Source: Actinobacteria bacterium 69-20
Lineage (GTDB): Bacteria > Actinomycetota > Actinomycetes > Mycobacteriales > Nakamurellaceae
Length of the DNA: 64,000 nt
Reading direction: 5' to 3'
NCBI GenBank assembly: GCA_001897425.1
Contig: MKSW01000033.1
Span: 1-64,000 of the forward strand
The notes below the pieces were generated by a model, which worked only from the letters and a program-made list of their open reading frames with translations, made no database searches and had not been told where the DNA came from. This document shows, one piece after another, positions 50,156 to 58,637 of this stretch (position 1 is the stretch's first letter; every line of letters begins with the position of its first letter). The translations under genes were made by a program, and so were the position numbers.

Positions 50156-52057
50156 TCAGGCGGCGGTCGTGGCTCGCTGCCGGGCGGATTGCGGCGCCGG
50201 GACAGCCGCAGCGGATGCCGACACCGGAAGGTCCGCCGGCCCCGGTGATTCCTGGATGGCGGCCAGAATGGTTTCGGCGGGCTGCGGCCGCGCGTACCAG
50301 AAGCCTTGGCCGCACTCGATTCCGACGGCGGTCACCTGCCGGGCGACGTCCTCCGTCTCGATCCCCTCGGCAACCACGGTCGCGCCGAGCGTGTGGCCGG
50401 CGTGCGTCATCAACTCGACCAGCGCCCACCGGCTCGGGTCCGCGGACCCGATGAAGGACCGGTCGATCTTCAGCACGTCCACCGGCATGGCGAGCAGCTG
50501 AGCGACCGACGTGAACCCGGTTCCGAAATCGTCGATCGAGATCCGCACGCCCAGATCGTGAAGCCGGTCGAGGTGCTCGATCGCGGCGGTATTGCCGACG
50601 AGCACCGTTTCCGTCACCTCGATGATGAGCCTGTCCGCCGAGATGCCGGCAGCAGTCAACGCGCTTTCGACGTCCGCGACGATGCGGTCGCTGGCCAGGT
50701 GGCGGCCGGAGATGTTGACGGCCATAGACAGTCGTCGGGTTCCGGTGCGCGTGTCCCAGGCGGCGAGCTGCCGGGTGGCTTCGGCAAGTACCCACCGACC
50801 GATGTCGTGGATCAGGTGGCTGGTCTCGGAGTGCGGAATGAACTCGTCCGGCGGCACGAGCCCACGGGTCGGGTGCGCCCAGCGGATCAGCGCCTCGACG
50901 CCGTACACCGCTCGGGTGTTCAGATCGACGAGGGGCTGGTAGTGCAGGACGAACTGGCCGGCGTCGAGTCCGGCCTCGATCTCGGCATCGAGCCGCGCGC
51001 GCTGATCGAGCTCGGCGCGCAGGTCCTCGTCGAACAGGATGACTCGACCGCGCCCGTCATGCTTCGCCTTATAGGCGGCGGTATCCGCGTCGCGCAACAT
51101 CCGGTCCGCATCCAGGCCGGCATCGACGGACACCACCAGGCCGACACTCGCGCCGACCCGAACGCTGACGTCGCCGATGCGCAGCGGTCGCTCGATGTCG
51201 GCCACGAGTCACGCGGCGACACCCATGGCGACCTGCGGGCTTTCGATGCTTTCGAGGAACACGACGAACTCGTCACCGCCCAGTCGGGCCGCCACATCCC
51301 CCCGCCTGATAGCCGCGGACATGCGCGTCGCCGTGGTAGCGAGCACGGCATCGCCGGCCCGGTGCCCGTGCGTGTCGTTGACCTGCTTGAAGTAGTCGAG
51401 GTCGATGAACAACAGGGCACACAGCCCGCGATTGCGGTGCGCGCGGGCCAGCCCCGCCTCGATCAGCCGGATCGCCTCGGTCCGATTCACCAACCCCGTC
51501 AACGGGTCGGTCGCGGCCCCACGGCGCAACCGCCTGGCCGGCGTCGCGATCACGATCACCGCAGCCAGGCAAGTGCCCAGGGTGAGCAGGACCTGCGACA
51601 CTACCGCCGGATCGCCGGCGCCGGAGAGCGCGATCGCCTCCGCCGTGCACGAGACCGTGATGTGCGCGATCGCGACACTCAATCGGAAATACAGGCCGGA
51701 GAACACGGCGATCCACACGTACAGCAGGCCGACCGCGATGGCGGCCCGCGGGTCGCCGACCACCGCCTGAATCGCCGCGACCGTGATCGATGTGCCGACG
51801 CCGATGACGTGAATGATCTCCGGCGGAAGCCAGCGCGACAGCGCCCAGAACAACGCCCCGATGGCGGAAGCGCCCAGGAGGGCCACCGTGACACGGCCCC
51901 GGTCCACCTCCCATCCGGGGATGGCGACGAAGGCCAGCAACCCGAGCGCGGCGCCCGCGAGGAAGAGTCCCGCCACGAACCGGGTGCGCTCGCGACGGAC
52001 GGCAGGCGTCCCGTCCACCTGCAGCCAACTCGCCAGCTCCGACAACGCGCGCACCAT
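50156..52057 (-). pseudogene. GGDEF-EAL cyclic-di-GMP enzyme interrupted by one in-frame TGA
   Basis: A membrane-bound diguanylate cyclase/phosphodiesterase of about 630 codons. The N-terminus has five to six membrane segments. The GGDEF motif is intact (RLGGDEFVVFLES). The EAL domain has YGVEALIRWAHP, NISGRHLASD, EVTETVLVG, IDDFGTGFTSVAQ, KIDRSFIG and VAEGIET, all catalytic residues present. The frame is cut at 51209-51211 by TGA, inside the GGDEF domain; one codon later GTG 51205 continues the same frame with DIERPLRIGDVSVRVGASVG. A CGA-to-TGA change would explain it. Either the gene is inactive, or two products are made, the second with a complete EAL domain. Start near 52057 is uncertain. 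Confidence 0.85.
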
Positions 52058-52148
52058 AACGGAACGATCGGTCAGGAAACATGAAAGCTGAACACCACTC
52101 CGGAACCCGCCGGCGATCCGCGCTGATCGGTTGCCGGCCACCGACGCT

Positions 52149-52205
52149 ACCGGTTGCCGGACCCGCCGCCGGTTGCCGCACCCGCCGCCGGTTGCCACTA
52201 CGGTT
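52149..52205. repeat. Short 19-bp tandem repeat upstream of the TMEM175 gene
   Basis: CGGTTGCCGGACCCGCCGC is followed by CGGTTGCCGCACCCGCCGC and a partial third unit CGGTTGCCACTACGG. It is in the 177-bp gap between divergent genes, where both promoters must lie. Confidence 0.75.
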
Positions 52206-52234
52206 CCGGCTGCCGTTGCGGCAGAATCTCACCC

Positions 52235-52858
52235 GTGCCGACCAACAGACTCGAGGCGTTCAGCGATGGTGTGATGGCCGTGATCATCACGATCATGGTG
52301 TTGGACCTGCACGTGCCCGACGGCGACACCTTCGCCGCGTTCGCCAGTACCCTCGGCACCGGGCTCGCCACCTACCTGCTGAGCTTCGTCTACATCGGCA
52401 TCTACTGGAACAACCACCACCATCTCTTCCAGATCGCCGAGCGCACCACCGGCGCCGTGCTGTGGGCGAATCTCCATCTGCTGCTCTGGCTCTCGCTGCT
52501 ACCGCTGACCACCGCGTGGATGGATGCCACCGGCTTCGCCCGGGCGCCGGTGGTCGTCTACGGCATTGACCTGGCCGCGGCCGCCATCGCCTACTGGATC
52601 CTGCAGCAGGCCATCATCCACGGCGAGGGTGCCGGGTCCGGGCTGCGGCAGGCACTCGGCCGGGATGCCAAGGGCAAGGTCTCGCCGGCGATCTACGCGG
52701 CCGCGATACTCGTTGCGCTGCTTGTTGTTCCGCATTGGCGCGCCGGGGTGTGGATATCGGTGGCGTGCTACGTCGCAGCCGCGTTGCTGTGGCTCGTGCC
52801 GGATCGCCGCATCGAGCGTTACCTCGCCGCACGCCGCACCGAATCGGAGATGACGTAG
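52235..52858 (+). CDS. TMEM175-family potassium channel
   Basis: 207 residues with six membrane segments. The first helix has the family signature RLEAFSDGVMAVIITIMVLD (RxxxFSDG). Later helices include LSFVYIGIYWNNHHHLFQI and the C-terminal ISVACYVAAALLWLVPD. Bacterial TMEM175 proteins form tetrameric K+-permeable leak channels. GTG 52235 gives the standard N-terminus. The stop codon is inside a copy of the dispersed word: ATG ACG TAG GTT-type order at 52850-52861. Confidence 0.92.
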   Translation: MPTNRLEAFSDGVMAVIITIMVLDLHVPDGDTFAAFASTLGTGLATYLLSFVYIGIYWNNHHHLFQIAERTTGAVLWANLHLLLWLSLLPLTTAWMDATGFARAPVVVYGIDLAAAAIAYWILQQAIIHGEGAGSGLRQALGRDAKGKVSPAIYAAAILVALLVVPHWRAGVWISVACYVAAALLWLVPDRRIERYLAARRTESEMT

Positions 52859-53014
52859 TTCGCGGCGCTCCCGCGCCGATCACCTATTTCGGGAGGCCCG
52901 CACCCCCCGCAGCTGAGCAGCAAAATGATCGCTCACCTTTGTCCGGAACCCGTCGATAGGTGGCATGAAGAAGTCTCACAGGACAACGCACCTCACGACT
53001 GCAAGGAGGCAGCC

Positions 53015-53659
53015 ATGGCGCGACAACAGGACGTTGGCCACCGGAGGCGGTGGTTTGCGCTAGCAGTATTGCCGATCGCGGTGATCGGCTCGGCGGTATT
53101 GGTATGGAGCGCGTCGCAGGAGGCGTTCTCCGGTTCCACCGACAGCCCCGGGAACCAATGGACGGCGGGCAGCCTGGCGCTCAAGAACGACACGACCGGC
53201 ACCTACGCCACCACCGGCACGTTCATGTTCAACCCGGGCAATGTGTTCCCCGGCGATACCGGCCAGTGGTGTGTGAACGTGAAGAACGCCGGCACCGGCG
53301 ACGCCACGGCGACCAACCCGGTGAAGTTCTACGCCCCCGCCCCGGCGAACCTGGCGAGCAACTCGCTGGCGCAATACCTCATGCTCACGGTGGAGCAGTC
53401 CACGGACACCGTCACGGGCGGCAGCACCGGGGACTGTAATGGGTTCACCACCGGCACGACCGTCTATAACGCCAACATCGCCGGTCTGCCCTCGGACTAC
53501 ACGACCACGGTCGCTCCTCCGGGCACTGGCCTGTTGGCAGTCGGGGCGACCATGGCCTACCGATTGACCTGGACCCTGCCCGCCAGCACGCCCGACAGCA
53601 TCGCCAGTCAAACCTTGACCGGTGTCGACTTCGCCTGGGCGACTCAGATCGGCTCGTAG
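53015..53659 (+). CDS. Camelysin/TasA-like secreted protein
   Basis: 214 residues. A signal segment WFALAVLPIAVIGSAVLVWS is followed by SASQEAFSGSTDSPGNQWTA, the type of cleavage region processed by SipW-like peptidases. The mature part is beta-rich: DTGQWCVNVKNAGTGDATAT, YLMLTVEQSTDTVTGG, VGATMAYRLTWTLPAS, with two cysteines about 60 residues apart. Such proteins can form surface fibres. ATG 53015 has AAGGAGG. The peptidase gene begins 21 bp after its stop. Confidence 0.8.
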   Translation: MARQQDVGHRRRWFALAVLPIAVIGSAVLVWSASQEAFSGSTDSPGNQWTAGSLALKNDTTGTYATTGTFMFNPGNVFPGDTGQWCVNVKNAGTGDATATNPVKFYAPAPANLASNSLAQYLMLTVEQSTDTVTGGSTGDCNGFTTGTTVYNANIAGLPSDYTTTVAPPGTGLLAVGATMAYRLTWTLPASTPDSIASQTLTGVDFAWATQIGS

Positions 53660-53680
53660 CCCACACCCCGATCGACGGGT

Positions 53681-54215
53681 ATGACGATGACCGACGAGAC
53701 CACTCCCGGGCCCGCCCGGTCGGGCTGGCTGAGCCATCCCGACCGGGCGGGCTGGGCTGTGCTACTGGTCGGCACCGTCGCGCGCACGATCCTCGCGACC
53801 GTGCTGCTGCTCGTGGTCTGGTCGGTCGTCCCGGCCTGCTTCGGCTGGTCCGCGCACATGGTGATGAGCGGATCCATGGCGCCGCACATCCGACCCGGCG
53901 ACGTGGTGCTGACCTCCCCGGTCGATCCGTCAAGTCTGCGGGCCGGGCAGATCATCGCGTTCACCAGCCCGGGCAACCGACAGGTCAACCTGATCCACCG
54001 CTTCCAGCGCATCAACCCCGGACGGAAAGCTCGTCACTCGGGGCGACGCCAATCCGACGGCCGACCCATCACCGGTCCTTCCTGGGGACGTCACAGGGCT
54101 GGGCCGCCTGCGGGTGCCGTGGGTGGCGCTTCCAGTGGTGTGGGCCACCGAACATCGCTGGGTACCGCTCGCGGCGCTCATCGCCGCCCTCGCCGCTGCC
54201 GTCGCGCTCTCGACA
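53681..54215 (+). pseudogene. sipW: SipW-like ER-type signal peptidase, frameshifted
   Basis: S26B-type signal peptidase. After a membrane helix (AVLLVGTVARTILATVLLLV) comes the nucleophile Ser65 in VMSGSMAPHIRPGDVV and His106 in VNLIHRFQRIN, the Ser-His arrangement of ER-type enzymes. At 54016-54021 (CCCCGG) the frame slips: removing one base restores DGKLVTRGDANPTADPSPVL, the conserved C-terminal part, and a second membrane helix VPLAALIAALAAAVALS. As given, the original frame runs on to 54592 as arginine-rich nonsense. Sequencing error, real mutation and a true +1 shift are all possible. The corrected frame enters the RCC1 protein without a stop. Confidence 0.82.
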
Positions 54216-55838
54216 GTGGATCGACCCATCCGTGCCGGAGACGCTGCTCGGCGGGGACGGCACCGGGTCCGCCCCTCCCGGATCGCCCCAGCGGCCCTCC
54301 GCGCGGGGCCGGCCGCGCTGACCGTGATCGCATTGGTGGCCGGGATCGGCGTAGCCACGATAACCCGGTCCGGGGCCGCATTCGCCGCCACGACCGCCAG
54401 CACCAGCAACTCCTGGGGCGCGGCCACGATCAGCCCGCCCACGGGCTTGGCGGCCGGCATCACGTGCGGGAACGGTGGCGTCCCGTCCGCCGACCTCACC
54501 TGGACCCCGTCGGTGACGGGCGCGGTGACCGGGTACCAACTCACCCGCGACGCCGGCGCCCCGGTGGGGATCACTCCACGCACGGCCAGTAGCTACATCG
54601 ACGGTGGACTGCCCAACAACGCCAGCCATACCTGGAACCTCGCCGCTCTGGCCGCCGGTTGGTCCTCCGCACCCGCGACGGTCAGCGCCACCGCGAATTG
54701 CCCACCAGTGGCACAAGCCTGGGGGTCGAACCAATATCAGCAGCTCGGCGACGGCACCACCACCGACCGTGACGTTCCGGCCAACGTGTCGCTCCCGGCC
54801 GGCGTCACGATCACCGCCGTCGCCGGCGGCAGCAACTTCAGCCTGGCATTGACCTCGAGCGGGAAGGTCTACGCCTGGGGCTACAACGCAGAGGGAGAAT
54901 TCGGGAACGGCATCACCTCCGTCCCAGGGGGCCCGGTCCTGGTGAACATCCCGGGCGGCGTCACGGTCACGGCGATCGCCGCAGGCGGCAGCCATGGTCT
55001 GGCATTGACCTCGACCGGCGCCGTCTACGCCTGGGGCATGAACACCTCAGGCCAACTCGGCGACAACACCACCACCAACCAAACATCCCCCGTCCAGGTG
55101 AAAGGCGTCGGCGGAACCGGAACGTTAGCGAACATCAAAGCGATCGCCGCCGGTGGCAGCCACAGCCTCGCGCTCAGCAACACCGGCACCGTCTACGCCT
55201 GGGGCTCGAACACGTACGGCCAGCTCGGCGACAACACCACCACCAACCGGCTGGTCCCCGTCCAGGTGAAAGGCGTCGGCGGCTCCGGCACCTTGACGAG
55301 CATCACCGCGATCTCCGCAGGCACCAGCCACAGCCTCGCGGCCAACGGCAGCGGCGCCGCCTACGCCTGGGGCCTGAACAGCTCCAGCCAACTCGGGGAC
55401 ACCACGACCACCCAGCAGAATGCGCCGGTCAGGGTGAGAGCCGTCAGCGGTACCGGCAACCTGACGGGCATCAAGTCGGTCGCCGCCGGCGAGACGCACA
55501 GCCTCGCCGTCACGACCACCGGTTTGATGTACGCCTGGGGCTACAACTCCAAGGGCGAACTCGGCGACGGCACCACCACCAGCACGGTGAGACCGGTCAA
55601 GGTGTCGCTGCCGGTCGGCGTCACCGTCAGCGCGGCCGACGCCGGAACCGAACTCAGCGTGGCCCTCACCTCGTCGGGTCAAGCCCTGGCGTGGGGATGG
55701 AACAACTCCGGTCAGCTCGGCGACAGCAGCACGACGAACCGCACCGCACCGGTGACCGTGTCCCTGCCCGCCGGAACCACCGCCACCGCGGTCGCCGCCG
55801 GTCGCGCCCACAGTCTCTCGGTCACCGTCGCGAGCTGA
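54216..55838 (+). CDS. Secreted FN3-like plus seven-repeat RCC1 propeller protein
   Basis: 540 residues from GTG 54216; the same frame is open upstream through the peptidase C-terminus, so it may be made as a fusion. A hydrophobic segment ALTVIALVAGIGVATITRSG and AAFAATTASTSNSWGAATIS form a SipW-type signal region. An FN3-like domain (ADLTWTPSVTGAVTGYQLTR) follows. Then come seven RCC1 repeats, each with an AWG[SYMLW]N element, as in VYAWGYNAEGEFGNG and VYAWGMNTSGQLGDN. Seven matches one complete propeller. It is predicted to sit outside the cell with the camelysin-like protein; a ligand is not known. Confidence 0.82.
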   Translation: MDRPIRAGDAARRGRHRVRPSRIAPAALRAGPAALTVIALVAGIGVATITRSGAAFAATTASTSNSWGAATISPPTGLAAGITCGNGGVPSADLTWTPSVTGAVTGYQLTRDAGAPVGITPRTASSYIDGGLPNNASHTWNLAALAAGWSSAPATVSATANCPPVAQAWGSNQYQQLGDGTTTDRDVPANVSLPAGVTITAVAGGSNFSLALTSSGKVYAWGYNAEGEFGNGITSVPGGPVLVNIPGGVTVTAIAAGGSHGLALTSTGAVYAWGMNTSGQLGDNTTTNQTSPVQVKGVGGTGTLANIKAIAAGGSHSLALSNTGTVYAWGSNTYGQLGDNTTTNRLVPVQVKGVGGSGTLTSITAISAGTSHSLAANGSGAAYAWGLNSSSQLGDTTTTQQNAPVRVRAVSGTGNLTGIKSVAAGETHSLAVTTTGLMYAWGYNSKGELGDGTTTSTVRPVKVSLPVGVTVSAADAGTELSVALTSSGQALAWGWNNSGQLGDSSTTNRTAPVTVSLPAGTTATAVAAGRAHSLSVTVAS

Positions 55839-55880
55839 ACCCCGCCGGCCGCCCTCGCCCGTGCCGCGAGGCAACGAGCA

Positions 55881-55893
55881 GTTGTCAGACAAC
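55881..55893. promoter_or_regulatory. GntR operator upstream of gntR
   Basis: GTTGTC-A-GACAAC, a perfect 6-1-6 palindrome (7-1-7 with the flanking A and T), 24 bases before the gntR start chosen here. The same half-sites occur upstream of the first SDR gene at 56762. Two identical sites next to a GntR gene strongly suggest autoregulation. Confidence 0.8.
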
Positions 55894-55917
55894 TCGGCTG
55901 CTGTCAGGATGGTCGTC

Positions 55918-56643
55918 ATGATGGCCGCGCCGCGAAAGACGCTCGCTGACGACATCGTGCGGCGGCTGAAGGAAGACATCCACGCCGGCACGTACCCGCC
56001 GGGGAGCCGACTGCCCACCGAGGCCGAGTTGTGCGCCGAGTTCGGGGTGTCCCGGCCCACCGTACGGGCCGCCGTGAAGGAGCTCGACGTACTCGGGTTG
56101 TCGCAGACCCGGCACGGGGTCGGGACGTTCGTGCGCTCGCGTCCGTCCGTCACCGACGGCCTGGAGCGGATGGGCTCGATCAGCGAGTCCATCCGGGCGA
56201 GCGGCAAGACGCCCGGGCACGACTACGCGCGGCGGGCGCTGCGCCAGGTGACCCCGGACGAGGCGGAGCGGATGGGCGTCCCGGCGGACACGGAGGTCCT
56301 GGAGCTGCGGCGGCGGATCACCGCCGACGACCAGGTGGTCGCCTATTCCTACGACATGATCCCGAGCCGGCTGCTGCCGGCCGACTTCGCGCCGGAGGAC
56401 ATGGACGGCTCGATGTTCGACTACTTCGAGACCACACTCGGGCTGCACCCGACCCTGGGCGTCGCGCAGGTTCACGCCGTGGACTCGGCGCACATCGCCT
56501 GGGGCGCCGAGGCGGCGCGGCACCGACTGTTCATCCTGCTCGATCAGTTGCACTACACGGCCGAGCACGAACTCCTCGCCTACTCGCGCACGTACTTCGT
56601 GGAGGGCGCCTACGCGTTCGCCATCGTGCGGCGCAGCGCCTGA
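55918..56643 (+). CDS. GntR-family (HutC subfamily) regulator
   Basis: 241 residues. The winged helix is KTLADDIVRRLKEDIHAGTY followed by PPGSRLPTEAELCAEFGVSR and PTVRAAVKELDVLGLSQTRH. The C-terminal UTRA ligand domain has RRRITADDQVVAYSYDMIPS. The start is one of ATG 55909, 55918 or 55921. It is directly upstream of, and co-directional with, the salvage operon; the shared operators make it the likely repressor. Ligand unknown, perhaps a nucleoside or sugar phosphate of the pathway. Confidence 0.9.
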   Translation: MMAAPRKTLADDIVRRLKEDIHAGTYPPGSRLPTEAELCAEFGVSRPTVRAAVKELDVLGLSQTRHGVGTFVRSRPSVTDGLERMGSISESIRASGKTPGHDYARRALRQVTPDEAERMGVPADTEVLELRRRITADDQVVAYSYDMIPSRLLPADFAPEDMDGSMFDYFETTLGLHPTLGVAQVHAVDSAHIAWGAEAARHRLFILLDQLHYTAEHELLAYSRTYFVEGAYAFAIVRRSA

Positions 56644-56735
56644 CCCGGCACCCCACCGAGCCTCCGACCGAGCCTCCGACCGAGCGCCTGGCCCAGCGCC
56701 GAAATCCCCAGACGGTGCGGCGGCGCGCGACGCAC

Positions 56736-56774
56736 TTGACGCGGCCGCCGCTCGCCCATAGGTTGTCTGACAAC
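56736..56774 (+). promoter_or_regulatory. Promoter with overlapping GntR operator for the salvage operon
   Basis: TTGACG at 56736-56741, then 17 bases, then TAGGTT at 56759-56764 fits a -35/-10 pair of the TANNNT type. The palindrome GTTGTC-T-GACAAC at 56762-56774 overlaps the -10, so the bound regulator would block RNA polymerase. AGGGAG and ATG 56802 follow. Confidence 0.72.
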
Positions 56775-56801
56775 TACCGCGTGTCGATCGAGGGAGTACA
56801 C

Positions 56802-57602
56802 ATGACGCGCCGCGACCCAGCATTGCCCGATCTGTCCGGCACCGTCGCCGTGATCACCGGGGCCGGTGGCGGCATCGGCGGTGGGATCGCGCGACGCCTC
56901 GCGGCAGCGGGGGCGGACGTCGTTCTGGGTTATCGCACGAGCGCTGGCGCGGCGCAGGCCCTGGCTGACGAGCTGACGGTCACCGGGGCGAACGCCGTCG
57001 CGGCGCAGGCCGACATCACCGACCCCGCAGCCTGTTCCGCGCTCATGTCGCTCGCCGTCGACCGCTTCGGCCGACTGGACGTGCTGGTCAACAACGCCGG
57101 CGTCCAGCCCGTACAGGGCCTCGCCGACATGAGCGTCGACGACTGGCGCGAGGTGATCGACGCGAACCTCACCGGAACGTTCGTCGCCACCCAGGCCGCG
57201 GTCGCCGCCATGCGGGCGCACCACACGCACGCGGACAACCCCCGCCGCGGCAGCATCATCCACATCGCCTCGATCGAGGGATCGCACCCGGCCTTCGCGC
57301 ACGCGCACTACTGCGCGTCGAAGGCAGCGATCATCATGCACGCGAAAACCGCTGCGCTGGAATACGGCCCGCTGGGTATCCGGGTGAACGCGGTCTCCCC
57401 CGGACTCATCGACCGCGAGGGCCTGGCCGACGCCTGGCCGGACGGCGTGGGGCGGTTCACCGGCGCGGCGCCGCTCGGCCGACTCGGACGGGCCGACGAG
57501 ATCGGTGACGCCTGCGTGTTTTTGGCCTCGGGGATGTCCGCCTGGATCACCGGCCAGAACCTGGTCGTGGACGGCGGGGTGTCCGTCCACCCGACCTGGT
57601 AG
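56802..57602 (+). CDS. SDR oxidoreductase, salvage operon gene 1
   Basis: 266 residues. AVITGAGGGIGGGIARRLAA binds NAD(P); NNAGVQPVQ, the Ser in IHIASIEGSHPAFAHA and Tyr-Lys in HYCASKAAIIMHAKTAALEY are the active site; IDREGLADAWPDGVGRFTGA replaces the usual substrate lid. ATG 56802 has AGGGAG. It is likely to oxidise or reduce a sugar or sugar-derived intermediate. First gene after the GntR-controlled promoter. Confidence 0.88.
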   Translation: MTRRDPALPDLSGTVAVITGAGGGIGGGIARRLAAAGADVVLGYRTSAGAAQALADELTVTGANAVAAQADITDPAACSALMSLAVDRFGRLDVLVNNAGVQPVQGLADMSVDDWREVIDANLTGTFVATQAAVAAMRAHHTHADNPRRGSIIHIASIEGSHPAFAHAHYCASKAAIIMHAKTAALEYGPLGIRVNAVSPGLIDREGLADAWPDGVGRFTGAAPLGRLGRADEIGDACVFLASGMSAWITGQNLVVDGGVSVHPTW

Positions 57603-57755
57603 CAGGCCGAGCGGCGTCATGCCTCACGACAGCGCCCAACCTAAGAACATCGTCATACTCGAAACCCCGCCACGGAAGTCCGCAACGTATCAATCCCCCA
57701 AACGCCATCAAAAGCATTACTCACAGCCATGTTTCGAACAACTCAGGAGGTTACG

Positions 57756-58532
57756 GTGCGGCTGAAGGACACGGTCGTGGCGGTGACCGGCGCGGCCGGC
57801 GGCATCGGTGAGGGCATCGCCCGGATCCTGCTCGCGGAGGGTGCGCGCATGGCCCTATGGGACCTGTCGGCCGAGGCGACCGCCGCCGTCGCCGCGCGCA
57901 TCGACCCGGCTGGCGATCGCACCCTCGCACTCGCCGTCGACGTGACCGACGAGTCGGCCGTGGCGCGCGGTATCGACAGCACCGCAACGCATTTCGGGCG
58001 GCTGGACGGCCTGGTGAACAACGCCGGAACCATCACCATGAACGCCGCCTGGGACGCGACCGCGGCGGAATGGCAGCGCCACCTCGCGGTGAACGTCACC
58101 GGGACCTTCCTCTGCGCGCAGGCCGCCGGGCGGTACTTCAAGCAGCACGGCGGCGGCCGGATCGTGAACGTGGCCTCCAACGCGGGCAAGGTCGGCTACC
58201 AGAACATGGCGGCCTATAACGCCAGCAAGGCCGCCGTGATCAGCCTGACTCGGTCGCTCGCACTGGAATGGTCGGGCGAGAACATCAACGTGAACGCCGT
58301 CTGCCCGGGCGGAGTCGACACGCCCATGCTGGCGCAGGTCGCCGAGTGGTTGTCGCCGCGGCTGGACGTTCCCGCCGCCGAACTCCTGGCGGGCATGGGC
58401 GCCTCCGGGCTGGGCGGGCGCCGCATCCAGCCGGACGAGGTCGCGCGGGTGATCGCGTTCCTGCTGAGCGACGACGCGATCATCATCCGCGGGCAGTCCA
58501 TCAGCGTGGACGGCGGCGACACGCCGTACTGA
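57756..58532 (+). CDS. SDR oxidoreductase, salvage operon gene 2
   Basis: 258 residues. VAVTGAAGGIGEGIARILLA, LVNNAGTITMNAAWD, VNVASNAGKVGYQNMAAYNA with SKAAV completing the Tyr-x3-Lys. GTG 57756 is fixed by GGAGG 5 bases upstream. A gap of 153 bp before it holds the dispersed word at 57645. Substrate likely a polyol or deoxy-sugar derivative; this is inferred from neighbours. Confidence 0.88.
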   Translation: MRLKDTVVAVTGAAGGIGEGIARILLAEGARMALWDLSAEATAAVAARIDPAGDRTLALAVDVTDESAVARGIDSTATHFGRLDGLVNNAGTITMNAAWDATAAEWQRHLAVNVTGTFLCAQAAGRYFKQHGGGRIVNVASNAGKVGYQNMAAYNASKAAVISLTRSLALEWSGENINVNAVCPGGVDTPMLAQVAEWLSPRLDVPAAELLAGMGASGLGGRRIQPDEVARVIAFLLSDDAIIIRGQSISVDGGDTPY

Positions 58533-58637
58533 CACGCGGATCTCGCCGGCGCGGCCCGCCCGCGCACCCCTCCCGACGGCGCCACCGCGCGGTCACCAGA
58601 CGGTCACAGCGCGGTCACCACAGAAAGGCCGGAAAAG

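Noticed and set aside
51209-51211. TGA as selenocysteine codon in the GGDEF-EAL gene
   Set aside because: The position is not an active-site Cys/Sec position in this family and no selenocysteine element is visible; a nonsense change is simpler.
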